Assembly (NCBI RefSeq): GCF_001425305.1
Contig: NZ_LMEE01000001.1
Location: forward strand, 862,103 to 926,102
Reading direction: 5' to 3'
Source of the DNA: Phenylobacterium sp. Root1290
Lineage (GTDB): Bacteria > Pseudomonadota > Alphaproteobacteria > Caulobacterales > Caulobacteraceae
DNA: 64,000 bases
Below, piece by piece: positions 36,975 through 46,777 of this stretch (within the stretch, counting starts at the first letter, position 1; each line of letters starts with the position of its first letter). The position numbers and the translations under genes were made by a program. The notes below the pieces were generated by a model. It was not told the origin of the DNA. It saw only the letters and a program-made list of their open reading frames with translations, and ran no database searches.

Positions 36975-37901
36975 CTAGCCCCGATCCTCCAGCGCCTGTT
37001 CGACCGCCAGCGCAAGATCGAGCGCGCGCACCGCCTCGTCGGCGGTCACGATCGGGCGAGGCGCCTCGCCACGGACCGCGGCCAGGAAGCCCTCGACGCT
37101 GGTCGCCAGGGTGTCCTTTACGGCCGGCGCGTCGGCATAGTCCTGATTGAGCGGAAAGCCGGTGGTGTTGCGGAACGCGCGGGTGATGAAGTCGATCTCG
37201 ACCTCGCCCGATGGATAGACCAGCTTCATGCTGCGCTTGCGCTCCAGCGCCATGCGCGAGGAGTCAAACACCGCGGTGAAGCCGTCGTCGAAAGTCACCT
37301 CGGCGCGGGCCTGGTCCCAGCCGCCGGAGAAGTCGACCTTCCCCTCGCCTTCCACCGCCAGCGGCCGAGCCGTCGAAAGTGACAGCGCCAAGTCGAGGTC
37401 GTGGATCATCAGGTCCAGCACGACGGAGACGTCGAGGCTGCGTTCCGACGGCGTGCCGTGACGGATCGATTCCAGCCGCAGCGGCTGCTCGGGAATGTCG
37501 AACAGGCCCATGGCCTGGAACACCACGCGTTCCTGGTGGCCGCAGGCGACGACGAGGTTCTGTCTGGTCGCCTCGGCGATGATTTTGTCCGCGTCGGCCA
37601 GGCTGATGGCGATGGGCTTTTCGATGTAGACCGGCTTGCCCGCCTTCAGCGCCGCCAGGGCGCCTTCGACGTGGACGCTGGCCGGCGAGGCCACCGTGAC
37701 CACATCGCAGGCCTCAAGGAATTCGTCGATCTTGTAGAAGGCGCGCCCGCCCAGCGGCACAGCCAGGGCCGCCGCGCGATCGGGGTGATGGGTGTCGAGC
37801 ACCGCCGACAGCACGGCCCCCTTCGCGCCCGCATACTTGCGCGCATGATGGCCGCCGAACACGCCGGCTCCGATAACGCCGCCTCGCAGGGGTTCGCCCA
37901 T
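36975..37901 (-). CDS. Gfo/Idh/MocA family oxidoreductase
   Basis: This 308-residue NAD(P)-dependent oxidoreductase has the N-terminal Rossmann motif GVIGAGVFGGHHARKY and the family EKPIAISLADADKI segment near residue 95-110. The C-terminal domain binds substrate, typically a sugar or sugar nucleotide; the substrate is unknown here. ATG 37901 is chosen; the frame extends 31 codons upstream without support. Divergent from the MDR gene. Confidence 0.9.
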   Translation of the reverse strand: MGEPLRGGVIGAGVFGGHHARKYAGAKGAVLSAVLDTHHPDRAAALAVPLGGRAFYKIDEFLEACDVVTVASPASVHVEGALAALKAGKPVYIEKPIAISLADADKIIAEATRQNLVVACGHQERVVFQAMGLFDIPEQPLRLESIRHGTPSERSLDVSVVLDLMIHDLDLALSLSTARPLAVEGEGKVDFSGGWDQARAEVTFDDGFTAVFDSSRMALERKRSMKLVYPSGEVEIDFITRAFRNTTGFPLNQDYADAPAVKDTLATSVEGFLAAVRGEAPRPIVTADEAVRALDLALAVEQALEDRG

Positions 37902-38008
37902 GGATTCGCTCCGAAACCAACTCTCGAGCCGCGCCTTACACGGAAGCCCTACTCGACGCCACCTGCGCGGCGCGCCAACATGCTCCTGAACCAACAGGGA
38001 GACGCCAG

Positions 38009-39013
38009 ATGACCACCTCGCGCGAGGTCCGGCTGAAGAGCCGCCCGGTCGGCCTGCCTACCGCCGATAACTTCGAACTGGCCACGGTCACCCTGCCCGC
38101 CCCCGGCGAGGGCGAAATCCAGGTCCGCAACGACTGGATGACCGTGGACCCGTACATGCGCGGGCGCATGAACGACGCCAAGAGCTACTCGCCGCCATTC
38201 GCCCTGGGCGAGGCAATGCAAGGCGGCGCTGTCGGCACGGTCATTGCGTCCAACGACCCGGCGTTCAGGGCCGGCGACCTGGTGCAATCCAACTATGGTT
38301 GGCGCGAAGCCTTCAACGCCCACACCTCGATGGTCCAGAGGCTCGACACCATGGGCCTGCCGGCGCAGGCATTCCTCGGCGCTGCCGGCATGCCCGGCAT
38401 GACCGCCTATGCAGGCCTCCTGCGGGTCGCGGCGTTGAAGGATGGCGATGTGGTGTTCGTCTCGGCGGCGTCCGGCGCGGTCGGATCCATGGTCTGCCAG
38501 ATCGCCAAGCTGAAGGGCCACAAGGTGATCGGGTCGGCCGGGGGCGCCGAGAAGGTCGCCTTCCTCAAGGACGAACTCGGGATCGACGAGGTCATCGACT
38601 ACAAGGCCGTCCCGGACCTGACCAAGGCGCTGGAAGCCGCAGCGCCTGAAGGCATCGACGTCTATTTCGAGAATGTCGGCGGCGAGCACCTGGAGGCCGC
38701 GCTGAACGCCGCCCGCCCGTTCGCTCGCTTTGCGCTGTGCGGCATGATCTCGATGTACAATGCCGCCACCCCGCCGCCGGGACCACGCAACATCGCCCTG
38801 GCGGTCGGCAAGCAGATCCGAATGGAAGGCTTCATCGTCTCCAGCCACTACGACCTGCTGCAGGCCTTCCATCACGACCTCGCCGAGTGGCATGCGGCCG
38901 GGAAGATCCGATGGCGCGAGACCGTGGTCGAAGGCATCGACCGCGCACCGGAGGCCTTCCTCAAGCTGTTCTCGGGCGAGAACTTCGGGAAGATGCTGGT
39001 CAAGCTGACCTGA
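38009..39013 (+). CDS. NADP-dependent oxidoreductase, medium-chain dehydrogenase/reductase (CurA-like)
   Basis: This 334-residue MDR reductase has VDPYMRGRM near residue 50, the Rossmann motif SAASGAVGSMVCQIAKLKG near residue 152, and YFENVGGEHLEAAL. Such proteins reduce alpha,beta-unsaturated carbonyls, leukotriene-like or curcumin-like substrates. There are no zinc ligands. AGGGAG precedes the ATG. Confidence 0.92.
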   Translation: MTTSREVRLKSRPVGLPTADNFELATVTLPAPGEGEIQVRNDWMTVDPYMRGRMNDAKSYSPPFALGEAMQGGAVGTVIASNDPAFRAGDLVQSNYGWREAFNAHTSMVQRLDTMGLPAQAFLGAAGMPGMTAYAGLLRVAALKDGDVVFVSAASGAVGSMVCQIAKLKGHKVIGSAGGAEKVAFLKDELGIDEVIDYKAVPDLTKALEAAAPEGIDVYFENVGGEHLEAALNAARPFARFALCGMISMYNAATPPPGPRNIALAVGKQIRMEGFIVSSHYDLLQAFHHDLAEWHAAGKIRWRETVVEGIDRAPEAFLKLFSGENFGKMLVKLT

Positions 39014-39077
39014 GGCCCGTTGGCCGCTTGGAAACGAGCCGCTACAAGCCAGGGGTTAGTTTCTGCCGGAGTTTCCC

Positions 39078-39977
39078 GTGTCACGCCTGTTCAGCGCCTA
39101 CGTGATCGTCGACTGGAGCGCCGCGGCCAAGCCCGCGACTGGCGCCGACTCCGTCTGGATCGGAGTGATGAAGCGCGACCTGCGCTTCCGGCTGACCTTC
39201 GAGTCGTTCAACCCGTCGACCCGCGCCGAGGCCGAGAAGAAGCTCGCGGAGATTCTGGACGACTTCAAGAAACGCGGCGAACGCGCCCTCGTCGGCTTCG
39301 ACTTCCCGCTGGGGTTTCCGCGCGGCCTGGCGAAAGCTCTGGCCCTGCCCGGCGATCCGCCCTGGCGCGCCGTCTGGGACCAGCTCGACAAGATGGTCAA
39401 GGACAAGCCCGACAACACCAACAACCGCTTCGGCGTCGGATCGGAGATCAATCGTCGGCTGACCGGCGGCCCGTTCCCCTTCTGGGGCTGCCCGCCCAAG
39501 GACGCGCTGACCACCCTGCAGCCCAAGCGCACCCGCGCGCATGGACCAGACGACCTGCCGGAGTTCCGCCACACCGATCTTGCGGCCAAGGGCGCGGCGT
39601 CGATCTGGAAGCTCTACTACAACGGCTCGGTCGGCGGTCAGGCCATCCTGGGCATCCCGGCGGTGCGCCGCCTGAAGCTCGCCCGCGGTGAAGCCGTGAA
39701 GGTCTGGCCGTTCGAAGGCGGCTTCAAGGCGCTCACCGAGGCCGATCTGGCCGGCGTCGAGGTCGTGGTCGCCGAGGTCTACCCCTCGCTCTACAAGGCC
39801 CAGCCACAACCGGGCGAGATCAAGGACCAGGCGCAGGTCCGCGTGACGTCCGAGCACTTCGCGCGCCTGGATGAAACCGGAAAGCTGGGGGCGATCTTCG
39901 GGGCCAAGTCCTCGCCCGCCGACCTGATCGTCGACGCCGAGACGGAAGAAGGCTGGATCCTGGGCGTCGAGGCCTAA
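39078..39977 (+). CDS. Conserved uncharacterised protein with RNase-H-like N-terminus
   Basis: This 299-residue protein starts at GTG 39078 with GGAG six bases upstream. It begins AYVIVDWSAAAKP, the Asp-bearing first strand of an RNase-H/actin-like fold, followed by VGFDFPLGFPRGLAKAL near residue 75, and VVVAEVYPSLYK near residue 235. Proteins like this occur in other alphaproteobacteria under loose cobalamin or molybdopterin names that I do not trust. Function unknown. Its tail overlaps the convergent vanZ-like gene by four bases. Confidence 0.8.
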   Translation: MSRLFSAYVIVDWSAAAKPATGADSVWIGVMKRDLRFRLTFESFNPSTRAEAEKKLAEILDDFKKRGERALVGFDFPLGFPRGLAKALALPGDPPWRAVWDQLDKMVKDKPDNTNNRFGVGSEINRRLTGGPFPFWGCPPKDALTTLQPKRTRAHGPDDLPEFRHTDLAAKGAASIWKLYYNGSVGGQAILGIPAVRRLKLARGEAVKVWPFEGGFKALTEADLAGVEVVVAEVYPSLYKAQPQPGEIKDQAQVRVTSEHFARLDETGKLGAIFGAKSSPADLIVDAETEEGWILGVEA

Positions 39978-40378
39978 GCGGCCGAGGTCTCCGGGACGCG
40001 GTCGCTGGCCCGGCGGCGGCGTTCGACCACCGGCGGGCTGCGCAGCGATTGGATCCACATCGGGACCCAGACAGCGAAGGCGCCGGCCGCGTCGGCGGCC
40101 AGGTCGCTGAAGCTCACGCCGCGGTGGGTGAACATCTGCGCCACCTCGATCGAGGCGCCCAGCATGACCGCCGCGAAGGTGATTTCCAGCCGCCGGTTCT
40201 TGGGGAACGCGGCCATCATCAGGACCGTCAGGCCGTAGAAGGCGATGAAGTGCGCGGCCTTGTCGGCCGGCACGAAGTTCTTCTCCACGCCCTGGAACGG
40301 CCCAACCATGCCGATGCCGCACACGAGCGCGGCGGCGACGAGCAGGAAGCGGGCGGTGATTTTCGGCGAGAGAACCAT
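39974..40378 (-). CDS. VanZ-like family membrane protein
   Basis: This 134-residue protein has three to four membrane helices and the VanZ-like pattern DKAAHFIAFYGLTVLM, then ASIEVAQMFTHRGVSFSDLAADAAGAFAVW. ATG 40378 has GAGGGTG seven bases upstream; a GTG three codons earlier is less likely. VanZ family members are linked with teicoplanin resistance in one case but most have no known function. Confidence 0.83.
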   Translation of the reverse strand: MVLSPKITARFLLVAAALVCGIGMVGPFQGVEKNFVPADKAAHFIAFYGLTVLMMAAFPKNRRLEITFAAVMLGASIEVAQMFTHRGVSFSDLAADAAGAFAVWVPMWIQSLRSPPVVERRRRASDRVPETSAA

Positions 40379-40437
40379 GGGCGGCACCCTCGCAGATCAG
40401 CGTGAATCGACCGTTCACCGCGCGAAAAATAGTTCGG

Positions 40438-41814
40438 CTACAACCCGCGGCGGGCCAATTGCCAGAACCGCGCGCTCAGCAGACCGGCCGACAGGAACGA
40501 CGCGGCGATCACCGCCCAGACGATTCCGTTGAGCCCGATTTCGAGGCGGATCGCCAGGAACCAGGCCAGCGGCATCATCACCAGGACGTAGCTGGTCAGG
40601 TGCGTGAAAGTCGGCAGCCAGACGTCCCCGCGCGCGCGCAGCGCCTGGGCGATGACCACCTGCAGGGCGTCAACCAGGAAGAACAGGCACGACAGCACCA
40701 GCGCCGCCGAGGCCATGGCCAGCACCATCTTGTCGGAGGTGTAGGCTTGGCTGATCAGGCCGGCTGTCGGCCAGATCACCAGCGAGATCACCAGGCCGAA
40801 CACCGCGGTCATGCCAAAGCCGATCAGGCCCGCGCGGGTTACTCCTCGGGAGTCGCGCGCGCCGTATGCGCGGCCCACCATCACTGCCGTGCCGGTCGAG
40901 AGGCCCAGCGGCACCATGAACACCAACGCAGCGACATTCAGCACCACGGCCCACGCCGCGACGCTGAGGCCGCCCATCCAACCAGCGAAGATGTTCATCG
41001 AGGCGAAGGCCGCAACCTCGAAGAAGTTGGATGCGCCGGCGCCGTAGCCGATGCGCCGCTGCTCCACCTCCGACGGCCTGTCGCGCTCCGGCTTGTCGAA
41101 CACGCCCAGCGCCTTCGCTTCGGGCATGCGCCAGATGTAGGCCAGCACCGCCAGCGCCAGGAAGGTCCGCGCGCCGGTCGTCGCCCAGGCGCCGCCCACG
41201 GCGCCCATGGCTGGCAGTCCGAACGTCCCAGGCACCAGCAAAAGCAGCAGGAGCAGGTTCACGCCATTGGCCAGCCACATCATCACCGCCCCGGGCTTGG
41301 GCTTGCCCAGGCCCTCCAGCCAGAAGCTGGCGGCGACGCTGAAGGCATAGCCCGGCAACGACAGGGCGAAGATCAGCATGGCCCGCGCGGCGCCGTCGGC
41401 GAGGTCCTTCTCCAGGCCGATCACGTGCAGGAATGTCGGGCCCGCCAGAAGCGTGACCACCATCGAGATCATGCCGATCCAGAAGCTGTAGACGAGGCCG
41501 CGGCGCAGCACCGCCCCCGTCATCTCGCGCCGCCCCTGACCGATCCGCCGGGCGGTCATCACCTGCACGCCGGTCAACAGGCCCACGCACATGGTCACCA
41601 CCACGCTGGTCGGCGCCCAGGCCAGGGCGTGATAGCCGAGGTGGGTCGCAGAGTAGCGGCCGACGACGATCGCGTCGGACAGGCCCATGACCATGATGCC
41701 CAGGCGCGACAGCACGACCGGCCACGAGAGCTTCCACAGCTCTGCGGTCTCAGTGCGCACAACGTCGATTTCGCGCTCTCCCGAGGGAAGAGCAGCCTGG
41801 GCCGGGTCGGCCAT
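40438..41814 (-). CDS. MATE family multidrug/Na+ antiporter
   Basis: The 458-residue exporter has about 12 membrane helices in two pseudo-repeats. The N-terminal block is ETAELWKLSWPVVLSRLGIMVMGLSDAIVVGRYSATHLGYHALAWAP, typical of NorM-type proteins. I chose ATG 41814 (MADPAQAAL) over a start 17 codons earlier because the shorter form gives the normal MATE N-terminus. Substrate unknown; it is driven by Na+ or H+. Confidence 0.92.
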   Translation of the reverse strand: MADPAQAALPSGEREIDVVRTETAELWKLSWPVVLSRLGIMVMGLSDAIVVGRYSATHLGYHALAWAPTSVVVTMCVGLLTGVQVMTARRIGQGRREMTGAVLRRGLVYSFWIGMISMVVTLLAGPTFLHVIGLEKDLADGAARAMLIFALSLPGYAFSVAASFWLEGLGKPKPGAVMMWLANGVNLLLLLLLVPGTFGLPAMGAVGGAWATTGARTFLALAVLAYIWRMPEAKALGVFDKPERDRPSEVEQRRIGYGAGASNFFEVAAFASMNIFAGWMGGLSVAAWAVVLNVAALVFMVPLGLSTGTAVMVGRAYGARDSRGVTRAGLIGFGMTAVFGLVISLVIWPTAGLISQAYTSDKMVLAMASAALVLSCLFFLVDALQVVIAQALRARGDVWLPTFTHLTSYVLVMMPLAWFLAIRLEIGLNGIVWAVIAASFLSAGLLSARFWQLARRGL

Positions 41815-41860
41815 GATCTCACCGGTTTTCAAAGAAGGCGCGGAACCTGACGCGTTGCGA

Positions 41861-41885
41861 GTCAAGCCGCAAGGGGCGGCTTGAC
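41861..41885 (-). other. Perfect hairpin between the DAHP synthase and MATE genes
   Basis: A 10-bp perfect stem with a five-base loop (41861-41870 / 41876-41885) lies 3' of the DAHP synthase gene on the minus strand, without a T-run. It could end that transcript or lie in the MATE leader. Confidence 0.5.
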
Positions 41886-41992
41886 TGTCGTGCTCATTTT
41901 CCAGGCGCCCGGCGCCCGCGAAGGCACAAGCGAGCGCTCACCCCGGCTCTCGCCGGACCGGTCGCGGGAGCGCAGCGCCCCCGCCTCTCGTC

Positions 41993-43372
41993 CTAGATCG
42001 CCGCGCGTAGCGCCGCTTCCAGACGTTCTTCCTTGAGCTTCTCGGCCACCAGGAAGGCCAGCTCCAGCGCTTGCTCGCCGTTCAGGCGCGGGTCGCAGTG
42101 CGTGTGATAGCGGTCGGCCAGGTCGCCCTCGGTCAGGGCGCGAGCCCCGCCCAGGCACTCGGTGACGTTCTGTCCGGTCATCTCCAGGTGAACGCCGCCC
42201 GGATGCACGCCTTCGGACTCGGCGATCTGCACAAAGCTCTTCACCTCGGACAGGATGCGGTCGAACGGCCGGGTCTTGTAGCCGTTGGCCGCGGTCAGGG
42301 TGTTGCCGTGCATCGGATCGATGGCCCAGACCACCGAGCGGCCCGACTTCTTGGTCGCCTGCAGCAGGCGCGGCAGGCGCTCGGCGATCTTATCGTGGCC
42401 AAAGCGGCCGTAGAGCGTCAGGCGGCCCGGCTCGTTCTTGGGGTTCAGCACGTCAATCAGGCGCAGCAGGTCGTCCGGCTCCATGGTCGGGCCGCACTTC
42501 ACGCCGATCGGGTTCTTGATGCCGCGGAAGAACTCGATGTGCGCGCCGTCCAGCTGACGGGTGCGCTCGCCGATCCAGACCAGGTGGGCGGAGGTGTCGT
42601 ACCACTCGCCCGAGGTGGAATCGACGCGGGTCATCGCTTCCTCGAAGCCCAGCAGCAGCGCCTCGTGGCTGGTGAAGAACTCCACGCGATGCAGGTCGGG
42701 CTGGCTGTCCGGCGTCACGCCGATGGCGGCCATGAAGGTCAGCGCCTCGCTGATCTTCTCCGACAGTTCGCGGTACTTCGCGCCCTGCGGACTGTCGGCG
42801 ACGAAGCCCAGGGTCCAGCGGTGGATGTTGTAGAGATCGGCGTAGCCGCCGCCCGCAAAGGCGCGCAGCAGGTTCAGCGTCGCCGCCGATTGGCCGTAGG
42901 CCTGCAGCAGACGTTGCGGATCGGGACGGCGGGAGGCCTCGTCGAACTCCATGCCGTTGATGATGTCGCCGCGGTACGACGGCAGCTCCACGCCGCCGAT
43001 CGCCTCGACGGGAGACGAGCGCGGCTTGGCGAACTGGCCGGCCATGCGGCCCACCTTCACGACCGGCTTGCCGCCGGCAAAGGTCAGAACCACCGCCATC
43101 TGCAGGATCAGCCGGAAGGTGTCGCGGATATTGTCGGCGTGGAACTCCTTGAAGCTCTCGGCGCAGTCGCCGCCCTGCAGCAGGAACGCGCGGCCCTCGG
43201 CCACCTCGCCCAGCAGGCCCTTCAGGCGGCGCGCCTCGCCGGCGAACACCAGCGGGGGCATGCCCCGCAGCACCTGTTCCACCTTCGCCAGTTCAGCCAG
43301 ATCCGGATAGTCGGTCGGCAGATGCTTGGCGGGCTTGTTCCGCCAGGAGGCAGGCGTCCAGTGTTCGGTCAT
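41993..43372 (-). CDS. Class II 3-deoxy-7-phosphoheptulonate (DAHP) synthase
   Basis: The 459-residue class II DAHP synthase joins phosphoenolpyruvate and erythrose 4-phosphate in the first step of the shikimate pathway. Motifs are [40 protein letters not shown] and [21 protein letters not shown], with [14 protein letters not shown] near the C-terminus. The N-terminal plant-like extension is short. No leader peptide with an aromatic run is evident upstream. Confidence 0.96.
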   Translation of the reverse strand: MTEHWTPASWRNKPAKHLPTDYPDLAELAKVEQVLRGMPPLVFAGEARRLKGLLGEVAEGRAFLLQGGDCAESFKEFHADNIRDTFRLILQMAVVLTFAGGKPVVKVGRMAGQFAKPRSSPVEAIGGVELPSYRGDIINGMEFDEASRRPDPQRLLQAYGQSAATLNLLRAFAGGGYADLYNIHRWTLGFVADSPQGAKYRELSEKISEALTFMAAIGVTPDSQPDLHRVEFFTSHEALLLGFEEAMTRVDSTSGEWYDTSAHLVWIGERTRQLDGAHIEFFRGIKNPIGVKCGPTMEPDDLLRLIDVLNPKNEPGRLTLYGRFGHDKIAERLPRLLQATKKSGRSVVWAIDPMHGNTLTAANGYKTRPFDRILSEVKSFVQIAESEGVHPGGVHLEMTGQNVTECLGGARALTEGDLADRYHTHCDPRLNGEQALELAFLVAEKLKEERLEAALRAAI

Positions 43373-43467
43373 GGCTCAACTCCGCGCCCGCACGACGAAC
43401 GGGCCGAGGGCTTCTAAACCCAGAATGATTGCTCAGTCGATGACGTAGGAAGGCGTTGGCCGCCTCG

Positions 43468-44670
43468 CTAGGCGTTTTCCGTCCGGCCCTGGCTCTGGCG
43501 CTGCACCGCAAGGCACCCGGCCGCGGCCAAGCCGCCGACGGCCAGCCACCACTCCTGCCACACCCCGAACGAGACCGCCGAAAATGTCAGGTACGCCACC
43601 GCCGTGCCCACGGCGACGGCGCGCCCCAGGTCGCGGCGCTGGCCGCCCTGCGCCGCGATGACGACGAACCAGAACACCGACGCGGCTGTCGCGCCGATCA
43701 AGCCCAGCTCCAGCCAGACCTGCAGCGGGCCGTTATGCGGATGCAAGGTGATGCCTGGTCCGAACATGCGACTGGCGTCGACGCCCCAGCCGCGGAACGG
43801 ATGATCGCCGATCCAGTCTGCGGCATGGCGCCAGTAGCTCATGCGCATTGACCACGAGAGCGGCACCTGCGCCTCCAGCGCCTGGAACCAGCCCAGCTGG
43901 CGCGTGATCCAGACGATACCGGGCGTGGCGAAGAAGAATAGTCCGGCCCCCGCGCCGATCGCTCGCGGCGCGCCGCGCGGCCAGCGCCAGACCGCCCAGG
44001 CGGCCAGGGTGCTCAGCACCAGCGCGATCACCGGCGCATCGGCGTCGAGGCCAAAGCTTGCTCCCGTGATCCCCGCCGCCATGAGCACGCCGGGCCAGAT
44101 CCCGCCGCCCGTCCGCCAGCCCGCCAGCGCCGCGGCCGGGGTCAGGACGGCCAGGACGAAGCCGCCCTGGGCGACGTTCTTGATCGCCAGGTCCGGGCGA
44201 ATGGGGTCGTCGATCGCCACGCGCAGCGCCTGGTAGACGCCGGCCCCGGTCAGGGCCTCGATCGCCAGCAGAGCGCCCAGCAGCGCCATGCCCCACGAAA
44301 GCACCCGCAAGGCCAGAGTCCGGCCTCCGTCGGTCGCCGCGCCTGCGGCTCGGAACAGAGCCCAGTAGAGCACCGCTTGCAGAACCAGTTTCATGGCTGT
44401 GGCCTGTTCGGCCTTGGTTGGATGGAACGGGCTCCACACCATCGAGGCCAGCGCCCAGGCGACCAGCACGAGGATGGCCAGGGCCGCGGGACGGTCCTTG
44501 TCGTTGATCCGCAGCGCGCCCAGGCTGAGCAGACCGCCCAGGCCCGCTACCGGCGCGAACGCCAGCGGGCCCACCCAGGCGGCGATGGGCGCGAGCGTAA
44601 AGACGAAGGCCAGCACCCAGCCGAACCAGGCGGTCGCCTGGAATGGAGCGTGCGCCTCCGCCGTCGTCAC
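43468..44670 (-). CDS. O-antigen ligase/polymerase-like membrane protein
   Basis: This protein of 400 residues has about ten membrane helices and a large periplasmic loop bearing WRHAADWIGDHPFRGWGVDASR and HPHNGPLQVWLELGLIG, which is the hallmark of the WaaL/Wzy_C family. GTG 44670 overlaps the gor stop (GTGA), so the preceding open frame is not coding. It probably joins or polymerises a surface polysaccharide on its lipid carrier in the inner membrane. Confidence 0.85.
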   Translation of the reverse strand: MTTAEAHAPFQATAWFGWVLAFVFTLAPIAAWVGPLAFAPVAGLGGLLSLGALRINDKDRPAALAILVLVAWALASMVWSPFHPTKAEQATAMKLVLQAVLYWALFRAAGAATDGGRTLALRVLSWGMALLGALLAIEALTGAGVYQALRVAIDDPIRPDLAIKNVAQGGFVLAVLTPAAALAGWRTGGGIWPGVLMAAGITGASFGLDADAPVIALVLSTLAAWAVWRWPRGAPRAIGAGAGLFFFATPGIVWITRQLGWFQALEAQVPLSWSMRMSYWRHAADWIGDHPFRGWGVDASRMFGPGITLHPHNGPLQVWLELGLIGATAASVFWFVVIAAQGGQRRDLGRAVAVGTAVAYLTFSAVSFGVWQEWWLAVGGLAAAGCLAVQRQSQGRTENA

Positions 44671-46043
44671 GCCGCCGTACCCTGAGGCACGTACTTGTCG
44701 CGCATGGTGACCAGTTCCTCGGCGAGGGTCGGGTGCACGGCGCAAGTCGAATCCCACTGCGGCTTGGTCACGCCCATCTTCAGGGCGATGGCCGCCATCT
44801 GGATGATCTCCGGCGAATCCGGTCCTACGACGTGGCAGCCGAGGATTTTCTCTGTGCCGGCCTGGACCACCAGCTTGATCATGCAACGCTCGTCGCCCCC
44901 GTAGAAGGTCGTCTTCATCGGCCGGAAGCGCGAGATGTAGATGTCGACCTTGCCGTGAAGATGGCGGGCGTCGGCCTCCGACAGACCGACCGAGCCGACC
45001 GGCGGCTGCGAGAAGACCGCCGAGGCGACCATATCGTGATCGAAGGTGGTCGGATTGTTGTAGAACTCGGTCTGGGCGAAGGCCGCGCCTTCGCGGATGG
45101 CCACCGGGGTCAGGTTGATCCGATCGGTGACGTCGCCGACCGCCCAGATGTTGTCGACATTGGTCTTCGAGAACTTGTCCACCGCGATCGCGCCGGCGTC
45201 GTTCAGCGCAACGCCCGCGTTCTCCAGGCCCAGTCCCTCGACATAGGGCTTACGGCCGGTCGCGAACATGACGAGGTCCGTCTCGATGTCCCCGCAGCCG
45301 TCCATGTGGCTGACATAGCCGGTGGCGGTCTTCTCGATGCTCTGATGCTGGCAGCCCAGCATGACCTTCACGCCGCGCTTCTTCATCTCTTCGGTGACGT
45401 GCGAACGGATGTCGTCGTCAAAGCCGCGCAGGATGTTGGGGCCGCGATAGACCAGGGTGGTGTCGACGCCCAGACCGGCGAAGATGCCGGCGAACTCGAC
45501 GGCGATGTAGCCGCCCCCCGCGATCATGATGCGCTTGGGCAACTCGGGCAGATGAAAGGCTTCTTCCGAGGTGATGATGTGTTCGGCGCCGGCGAACTCG
45601 GTCGGTTTCCAGGGGCGTCCGCCCGTGGCGACCAGGATCTTGTCGGCGGTGACCTCGCCCTTGCCGACCAGTTCGATGGTGTGGGCGTCCTTGAGCCGCG
45701 CCTTGGCGTGGACGATCTCGGCGCCGGCGTTGCTGAGATTGGTGACGTAGATGCCTGACAGCCGGGCGATCTCGCGGTCCTTGGCCTCCAGGAAGCGCTT
45801 CCAGTCGAATTGCGCCTCCCCGACGTCCCAGCCGTAGCCGCCTGCGACCTGGATCTGGTTGGAGAACTCCGAGGCGTAGACCATGAACTTCTTCGGCACG
45901 CAGCCGCGGATCACGCAGGTGCCGCCGACGCGGTGTTCCTCGGCCATGGCCACCTTGGCCCCCGAAAGCGCCGCCAGACGGCCGGCGCGCACGCCGCCCG
46001 AGCCGGCCCCGATCACGAAGAGGTCGTAGTCGTACTTCGCCAC
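44667..46043 (-). CDS. gor: Glutathione-disulfide reductase
   Basis: This 458-residue FAD enzyme reduces oxidised glutathione with NADPH. The redox disulfide is in GGTCVIRGCVPKK (near residue 42), and the NADP domain has IAGGGYIAVEFAGIFAGLG. The C-terminal HPTLAEELVT holds the catalytic His. GTG start at 46043 with AAGGAG upstream. It is cotranscribed with the O-antigen-ligase-like gene, an unusual partner. Confidence 0.96.
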   Translation of the reverse strand: MAKYDYDLFVIGAGSGGVRAGRLAALSGAKVAMAEEHRVGGTCVIRGCVPKKFMVYASEFSNQIQVAGGYGWDVGEAQFDWKRFLEAKDREIARLSGIYVTNLSNAGAEIVHAKARLKDAHTIELVGKGEVTADKILVATGGRPWKPTEFAGAEHIITSEEAFHLPELPKRIMIAGGGYIAVEFAGIFAGLGVDTTLVYRGPNILRGFDDDIRSHVTEEMKKRGVKVMLGCQHQSIEKTATGYVSHMDGCGDIETDLVMFATGRKPYVEGLGLENAGVALNDAGAIAVDKFSKTNVDNIWAVGDVTDRINLTPVAIREGAAFAQTEFYNNPTTFDHDMVASAVFSQPPVGSVGLSEADARHLHGKVDIYISRFRPMKTTFYGGDERCMIKLVVQAGTEKILGCHVVGPDSPEIIQMAAIALKMGVTKPQWDSTCAVHPTLAEELVTMRDKYVPQGTAA

Positions 46044-46053
46044 AGATGACTCC

Positions 46054-46740
46054 TTACGGCTCTAGGGTGACGACGCCGTCCGGCGTGCCCACCAGGGCCA
46101 TGTCCGCGAGGTCCAGGAAGAGGCCGTGATCGACCACGCCGGTGACGCTCTTCAGCGCGTCGGCGAGCTGAGCGGGGTCCTCGATACGCCCGCAAGCTGC
46201 GTCATAGATGAGGTTGCCGCCATCGGTTTTCACCGGGGCGCCGTCCTTGACGCGCAGACGCGGCGCCACGCCGAGGTCACACTCGGCCAGCGCGTCGCAG
46301 ATCCGCAGCATCGTCGTCTCATGCCCGAAGGCCACGACCTCGATCGGCAAGGGGAACTTGCCAAGCTGGGCGACCCGCTTTTCTGCGTCGGCGATCACCA
46401 CGCAACGCTTCGAAGCCTCCCAGACCAGCTTTTCGCGCAGCAGCGCCGCGCCGCCGCCCTTGATCAGCGACAGGGCCGGCCCGATCTCGTCTGCGCCGTC
46501 CACGGTCAGGTCGATCGATCTCACCTGTCCCAACTCGCCCAGGCGAATGCCCAGGCTCTCCGCCAACTGCGCGGTCGCGAGGGAGGTCGGCACCCCGACG
46601 ATGTCCAGTCCGCGCGCGCCCAGCGCCTTCACGAACCAGGCGGCGGTCGAGCCGGTGCCCAGGCCCACGGTCATGCCGTTTTCAACGAGGGCGGCGGCGG
46701 CTTCGCCGGCGGCGCGCTTCTGATCGTCTGCAGTGCTCAT
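46054..46740 (-). CDS. rpiA: Ribose-5-phosphate isomerase A
   Basis: The 228-residue isomerase interconverts ribose 5-phosphate and ribulose 5-phosphate. ATG 46740 is chosen (MSTADDQKR). Active-site segments are GLGTGSTAAWF near residue 28-38, TVDGADEI near residue 80 and IKGGGAALLREK near residue 93. It sits between glmU and gor on the same strand. Confidence 0.97.
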   Translation of the reverse strand: MSTADDQKRAAGEAAAALVENGMTVGLGTGSTAAWFVKALGARGLDIVGVPTSLATAQLAESLGIRLGELGQVRSIDLTVDGADEIGPALSLIKGGGAALLREKLVWEASKRCVVIADAEKRVAQLGKFPLPIEVVAFGHETTMLRICDALAECDLGVAPRLRVKDGAPVKTDGGNLIYDAACGRIEDPAQLADALKSVTGVVDHGLFLDLADMALVGTPDGVVTLEP

Positions 46741-46777
46741 GGCGGTGACATAGGCGAAGCGAGCGCTCGCCGCGACG

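Noticed and set aside
41863..41898. 11-codon frame before the MATE gene (MSTTVKPPLAA) as a leader peptide
   Set aside because: It has no regulatory codon run and overlaps a hairpin by chance; no support beyond being open.
44671..44886. 72-codon N-terminal extension of the O-antigen-ligase-like protein
   Set aside because: It runs through the 3' end of gor and is Arg/Gly/Asp rich without a membrane segment; the GTGA overlap gives the natural start.
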